This document shows, piece after piece, positions 7,120-10,332 of a stretch of 10,332 nucleotides of DNA (within the stretch, counting starts at the first letter, position 1; each line of letters begins with the position of its first letter). Source of the stretch: Candidatus Melainabacteria bacterium. Its GTDB lineage: Bacteria > Cyanobacteriota > Vampirovibrionia > Obscuribacterales > Obscuribacteraceae. Position numbers and translations under genes: made by a program. Location: the NCBI GenBank assembly GCA_016209785.1, contig JACQVM010000208.1:1-10332 (forward strand), written 5' to 3'. The notes beneath the pieces were generated by a model. The model was not told the DNA's origin and made no database searches. It saw nothing but the letters and a program-made list of their open reading frames with translations.

Positions 7120-7125
7120 TATAAT
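7120..7125 (+). promoter_or_regulatory. -10 box for lemA
   Basis: An exact TATAAT. A transcript starting near 7132 would have a leader of about 19 bases before the ATG at 7151 and would include its GGAG. The -35 position falls in the opposite arm of the palindrome (ATACGC) and is a poor match, so activation or a non-canonical promoter is possible. Confidence 0.6.
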
Positions 7126-7150
7126 TTGTACTGTCACTGGAGATGTAAAC

Positions 7151-7789
7151 ATGCAATTCCTAATCGCTGCTCTCGTTGTAGTTGCCCTTTTTTGGGTGGT
7201 TGTTGCACTCATGTACAACAATCTTGTACGTCTACGTCAGAACGTACGAGAAAGCTGGTCTGCCATTGAAACTGAGCTACGCCGTCGATATGATTTGATA
7301 CCAAATCTAGTGGAAGTGGTAAAAGGATATGCCTCACATGAGCGTGGAACCTTAGAGGAAGTCATCAAAGCACGAAATGCAGCGCTTTCCATTCAAAATT
7401 CTCCAGAATCACTAGCTCAGGCCAACACTATGCTTAGCGGTGCACTGCGCCATGTATTTGCTTTGAGTGAATCATATCCGCAGCTTAAGGCCAATGAAAA
7501 CTTTCAGGAGCTCCAGCGTCAGCTAGATGAAACCGAGACACGCATATCGCAAGCAAGACGCTTTTACAATGCCAACGTGCGCGAACTCAATACCGCTGCA
7601 GAGTCTTTTCCCTCAGTCTTTATTGCACGTGCTGCCGGCTTTAATGTCCAGACTTACTTTGGAATTGACAACGCTCAAGCTTTTGAACCACCACAAATCT
7701 CTGGTTTATCCATAAGTGGAAATCGTCAGCCGGATGCACCCAACCAAACCCTGGAAATCCCTAAGATCCAAAAGGACTTCGAGAGTTAA
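7151..7789 (+). CDS. lemA: LemA family membrane protein
   Basis: A small membrane-anchored coiled-coil protein of unclear role, widespread in bacteria and usually about 185-215 residues; this one has 212. It has one N-terminal membrane helix (about 3-22) followed by the hallmark block NNLVRLRQNVRESWSAIE, RRRYDLIPNLVEVVKGYASHE (from about residue 45) and KARNAA. The second conserved helix, YPQLKANENFQELQ...ISQARRFYNANVRELN, spans 109-147, and YFGID is near 169-173. I chose the ATG at 7151 because GGAG (7139-7142) is 8 bases upstream. The earlier in-frame ATG at 7115 lies before the -10 box and so would not be on the transcript. Divergent from the DUF2207 gene; its stop is one base from that of ispH. 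The last 35 or so residues are a polar tail beyond the family core. Confidence 0.92.
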   Translation: MQFLIAALVVVALFWVVVALMYNNLVRLRQNVRESWSAIETELRRRYDLIPNLVEVVKGYASHERGTLEEVIKARNAALSIQNSPESLAQANTMLSGALRHVFALSESYPQLKANENFQELQRQLDETETRISQARRFYNANVRELNTAAESFPSVFIARAAGFNVQTYFGIDNAQAFEPPQISGLSISGNRQPDAPNQTLEIPKIQKDFES

Positions 7790-7790
7790 C

Positions 7791-8978
7791 CTAACCCAGG
7801 TCGGTCTTAATTTCCAGGATTCTTTCAACAACCTCGGCCACAACCTTATCAGGAGTTGACGCACCAGAGGTAACACCAATAATAGTGGATCCAGCCTTAA
7901 GCCATTTATCTGCAACAAGCGGATCTTTCTGAGCAGGCACCTTGTAGGCAATTCGATTACCTGGACCAATGCATTTAGGACCATCAATATGGTACGCCAG
8001 GATGCCATTCTTAGCAGCAATTTCATACAGATGTCCTGTATTGGAGGAGTTGTATCCCCCTATGACCAGAATCACATCTAACGGCTCATCGACCAGTTGC
8101 AGCATAGCATCCTGCCTTTCCTGGGTGGCATTGCATATAGTATCGCCAGGACTTAAAAAGTGCTCTTCTAAACATTGAGTCCCGTACTTCAAAAGCATGG
8201 TTTGCTCAAACAGCTTTCCAATTTGCTCCGTTTCACCCTTGAGCATGGTTGTCTGATTGGCAATACCCAGGCGCACCAAATGCTTGTCCGGGTCAAATCC
8301 GGCAGAAGAGGCTGCCCTAAAACGTTTCAAGAATTCGGCTCGATCTCCACCTTGGAGTATGTATGCGCAAACCCGTCTGGCTTCCTCAAGATTCTGAATA
8401 ATCAGGTAATGTTTGGCTCGAGACGACGTGGCTACTGTCTCCTCATGCTTATACTTGCCGTGAAGAATTGCTGTGAAATCCTCCTGCTGATACCGAGCTA
8501 CACGATTCCATACACGTGATACCCAGGGACAGGTGGTATCAACAATTTCACATGACTTAGACTCTAGAAGCTGCATTTCCTCCACGCTTGCACCAAAGGC
8601 AGGAAGAATTACCACATCGCCTGCTGCAACGTCAGAAAAATCTTTCTTGCCGCTACAACCAGCAGGCACAAAATCAATGTTCATCTCCCGCAATTTAGAA
8701 TTAACCACTGGATTATGAATAATCTCATTGGTAATCCAGATACGCCTGTCCGGAAAATGGCGTCGCGTTTCATAGGCCATAGACACAGCCCGATCAACTC
8801 CCCAACAAAAGCCAAAGGCTTCTGCAAGCTTAATAGTTACGTTGCCACAAGTTAATGTGTTGCCATTTTGCCTTAACCGAGTAATTAGGTCTGATTCATA
8901 CTCAGCCTGCAGCTCGCCTTGGACCTCGCCTTTTAGCCCAAAGCTTTTTCGATAGTACTTCGAGGCTGGAACATTCAT
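7791..8978 (-). CDS. ispH: 4-hydroxy-3-methylbut-2-enyl diphosphate reductase
   Basis: Last enzyme of the MEP isoprenoid pathway: reduces HMBPP to IPP and DMAPP using a [4Fe-4S] cluster. The three cluster cysteines are visible: Cys58 (FGFCWGV), Cys150 (DTTCPWV) and Cys282 ([11 protein letters not shown]). Substrate-binding residues include His88 (IIHNP), His173 (LHGKYKHEE) and SSNT (311-314). At 395 residues it is far longer than the roughly 310-residue E. coli type. An N-terminal stretch ([20 protein letters not shown]) precedes the core and the middle carries the insertions typical of the cyanobacterial/plant form, which points to the lineage of the host. The ATG at 8978 has AGGTG 8 bases upstream. 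It is transcribed alone, convergent with lemA, with no space for a terminator between them. Confidence 0.97.
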   Translation of the reverse strand: MNVPASKYYRKSFGLKGEVQGELQAEYESDLITRLRQNGNTLTCGNVTIKLAEAFGFCWGVDRAVSMAYETRRHFPDRRIWITNEIIHNPVVNSKLREMNIDFVPAGCSGKKDFSDVAAGDVVILPAFGASVEEMQLLESKSCEIVDTTCPWVSRVWNRVARYQQEDFTAILHGKYKHEETVATSSRAKHYLIIQNLEEARRVCAYILQGGDRAEFLKRFRAASSAGFDPDKHLVRLGIANQTTMLKGETEQIGKLFEQTMLLKYGTQCLEEHFLSPGDTICNATQERQDAMLQLVDEPLDVILVIGGYNSSNTGHLYEIAAKNGILAYHIDGPKCIGPGNRIAYKVPAQKDPLVADKWLKAGSTIIGVTSGASTPDKVVAEVVERILEIKTDLG

Positions 8979-9144
8979 CGCAAAGACACCTGCAAAGTGT
9001 ATCTAATTTTACCGGACACTTGTTAGTGATTCCAGCCCAATATTGTCATTGTGCGAGCTTCCTAGAGTTCAACACCTTATCGTAACTTAACGGCAACTAT
9101 AGTCTGACTTGCCCTATCTCGGCAGTCCTGTCTTAATAGATATG

Positions 9145-9161
9145 CAAGTAAGCCTTGCTTG
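9145..9161. promoter_or_regulatory. Near-palindrome upstream of the small secreted protein gene
   Basis: CAAGTAAGCCTTGCTTG can fold in RNA as a 7-bp stem with one G-U pair and a GCC loop, or serve as a dyad in DNA. It ends 16 bases before the ribosome binding site. It could be a 5' leader hairpin or an operator, but it is short and may be chance. Confidence 0.25.
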
Positions 9162-9190
9162 GGAAATGAGCCTATAGAGGAGGGCGTCAC

Positions 9191-9586
9191 GTGAAAAAGT
9201 TTGCACTTTCGACAGTAGCACTTGCTGCTGTGTTGCTTAGCTCAGTTTTGCCAGTCTCAGCAGAAGATGCGAAAGAAATGATGCAAAACGCAGCAATGTT
9301 TCCAGTAAAGGCTCTTGGAGTTGGCGCTGGACTAGTTCTTGGTACTCCAATAGCCGTTACCCGCTGCACAGCCTCAAAAACTCGAGAGTATACAGGAACC
9401 TTTGCTGACAAGATTGGCGGCAAGGAGCATGCAGTACCCACTGCTTTCGCTATGGTGCTTAGTGTCCCATTTGGTGTTCTAGCTGGCACAAGCCAAGGAG
9501 TTTACTACGGTGGCAAGAATGCAATTGCGCACGGCTCCGAGAAGCCCTTCTCTAAGGACTCCTTTAGCCTTGGCGACCTTGAATAG
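9191..9586 (+). CDS. Small secreted protein of unknown function (131 aa)
   Basis: I do not recognise a family. The GTG start is firm: GAGGAGGG (9177-9184) is one of the strongest ribosome binding sites in the window, with GGAGG 7 bases from the start. Residues 1-24 form a classic signal peptide (MKKF, a hydrophobic core of about 15, then VSA before EDA). The mature part of about 107 residues is alanine- and glycine-rich, with two moderately hydrophobic stretches (about 41-57 and 84-99), a single cysteine (about 59) in RCTASKTREYTG, and a polar C-terminus. The hydrophobic stretches could be membrane-associated or buried helices. The upstream interval 8979-9190 has no gene; it holds the ispH leader and a near-palindrome at 9145-9161. 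The HAD gene starts 29 bases downstream and may be co-transcribed. Confidence 0.8.
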   Translation: MKKFALSTVALAAVLLSSVLPVSAEDAKEMMQNAAMFPVKALGVGAGLVLGTPIAVTRCTASKTREYTGTFADKIGGKEHAVPTAFAMVLSVPFGVLAGTSQGVYYGGKNAIAHGSEKPFSKDSFSLGDLE

Positions 9587-9615
9587 CCTTAAGGTGACCG
9601 CCTAGCCAACATTCA

Positions 9616-10278
9616 ATGAAAGCTCCCAAAGTTAAGGCTCTAATTTTCGACATGGATGGCTTGATCGTAGATTCTGAGCCAATTCATCTTTTGGCCTATC
9701 AGGAAATCCTGGGCAGATACAGCATTAGCTACAGTGAAAAGGACAACCGTGAGTTTCTTGGTTGCAAAGATTACTCAATCCTAGAAATATTGCGGCAACG
9801 CTTTAAGCTGGACAAAACAGCTAACGAGCTCTTAGAAGAAAAGGAAACTATACTGGCACGCCTTCTTAAGGACCATTCGGTACCCCGCCCAGGTCTGCTG
9901 AATGCTCTTCAGCAGGCAAATACTCTAGGCTTAACCATGGCAGTAGCCTCATCAGCAACTCTGCCCACTATTAAGCTGGTGATTCACACATTGAACATTG
10001 CACATTACTTCCAAAGCTTAACCTCTGGCGATGAGGTAACCCAAGGCAAACCAGCACCAGATGTCTTTCTTCTGTCCGCCACACGACTGGGGGTAGACCC
10101 TGGTCAGTGCCTCGTTATCGAAGACACACTCAATGGCATACGTGCAGCCAAAGCTGCAGGCATGTATTGTGTGGCCATTCCCTGTGATGCAACAAGCCAC
10201 CAAGACCATTCGCCCGCTGACGCACGCCTCCAGAGCCTTGAGCATCTCAATCTTAAGTACTGGTGTGGACTGAATTAA
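9616..10278 (+). CDS. HAD-superfamily phosphatase, beta-phosphoglucomutase type
   Basis: A cytoplasmic phosphatase or phosphomutase acting on a small phosphorylated metabolite; the exact substrate cannot be read from the sequence. All four HAD motifs are intact in 220 residues: motif I FDMDGLIVDSEP (nucleophile Asp12, acid/base Asp14), motif II with Ser112/Ser113 in VASSAT, motif III Lys145 in GKPAPDVF, and motif IV IEDTLNGI (Glu169, Asp170). A helical C1 cap lies between about residues 18 and 90, as in the beta-phosphoglucomutase/phosphoglycolate phosphatase group. The ATG has no close ribosome binding site (AAGGTGA is about 19 bases away), so expression may depend on read-through from the preceding gene, 29 bases upstream. 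The 54 bases after it hold no feature I can support. Confidence 0.9.
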   Translation: MKAPKVKALIFDMDGLIVDSEPIHLLAYQEILGRYSISYSEKDNREFLGCKDYSILEILRQRFKLDKTANELLEEKETILARLLKDHSVPRPGLLNALQQANTLGLTMAVASSATLPTIKLVIHTLNIAHYFQSLTSGDEVTQGKPAPDVFLLSATRLGVDPGQCLVIEDTLNGIRAAKAAGMYCVAIPCDATSHQDHSPADARLQSLEHLNLKYWCGLN

Positions 10279-10332
10279 ATTAGGCTGTCAAGAAGGGGCG
10301 TGAGTACCAACGTGTGGGTATAAGAACACCAA

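Larger units (their letters stand above)
7093..7126. promoter_or_regulatory. Perfect 13-bp inverted repeat in the lemA/DUF2207 divergent promoter
   Basis: AATTATACGCATT (7093-7105) and AATGCGTATAATT (7114-7126) are exact reverse complements separated by 8 bases. Each arm holds a TATAAT box, one pointing each way. The site fits an operator, or a symmetric promoter, that controls both genes at once. No T-run follows on either strand and it sits upstream of both genes, so it is not a terminator. Confidence 0.8.

Noticed and set aside
7115..7150. Upstream ATG for lemA adding 12 residues
   Set aside because: It overlaps the palindrome, lies before the -10 box and has no ribosome binding site; the ATG at 7151 has GGAG.
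9571..9603. GGCGACCTT ... AAGGTGACCGCC hairpin between the secreted protein and HAD genes, as a terminator
   Set aside because: The stem needs a 3-base bulge and no T-run follows, so termination is not supported.
10290..10332. GTG after AAGGGG as the start of a next gene
   Set aside because: The frame stops after seven codons (TAA at about 10320), and the other GTG in range runs off the window with no properly spaced ribosome binding site.

Overview
The window holds ten protein-coding genes on both strands and has no RNA gene, insertion sequence or CRISPR array that I can see. It looks like the chromosome of a free-living bacterium with middling GC content. The strongest lineage hint is IspH: at 395 residues, with an N-terminal extension, it resembles the long cyanobacterial/plant form. 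Together with small uncharacterised secreted proteins, this makes a cyanobacterium-related, non-photosynthetic lineage (Melainabacteria/Vampirovibrionia type, perhaps Obscuribacterales) my best guess. That is an inference, not a proof.

Layout. (1) 69-638 (+): an unrecognised 189-residue acidic protein with two kinds of internal tandem repeat, ending at an intrinsic terminator (665-697) whose 3' arm overlaps the stop codon of the convergent hemG. (2) 691-4332 (-): a tight late-haem operon transcribed hemE > hemH > hemG, encoding uroporphyrinogen decarboxylase, ferrochelatase and HemY-type protoporphyrinogen/coproporphyrinogen oxidase. The genes abut or overlap. A strikingly GC-rich stretch (about 71% over 2144-2230) sits at the hemH/hemG junction and may be an inserted element. 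(3) 4473-5216 (+): a divergent QueC-like PP-loop ATPase with an altered ATP-binding motif. (4) 5264-7066 (-) and 7151-7789 (+): a divergent pair, a DUF2207 membrane protein with a glycine-rich tail and LemA. They are separated by a perfect 13-bp inverted repeat carrying a TATAAT box in each arm, one per direction. (5) 7791-8978 (-): ispH, convergent with lemA with one base between the stop codons. (6) 9191-9586 (+): a small secreted protein of unknown role with a very strong ribosome binding site. (7) 9616-10278 (+): a HAD-superfamily phosphatase of the beta-phosphoglucomutase type.

How the genes work together. The haem genes form one pathway module, and their order matches the Firmicute hemEHY operon, so the sequence alone does not say whether the route runs through protoporphyrin or coproporphyrin. 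LemA and the DUF2207 protein are both envelope proteins and appear to share one symmetric regulatory site. IspH supplies isoprenoid precursors by the MEP pathway. The remaining genes have no obvious shared role. The most interesting items are the symmetric divergent promoter/palindrome at 7093-7126, the GC-rich insert at the hemG start, and the QueC-like protein that has lost the PP-loop aspartate and the usual substrate motif.
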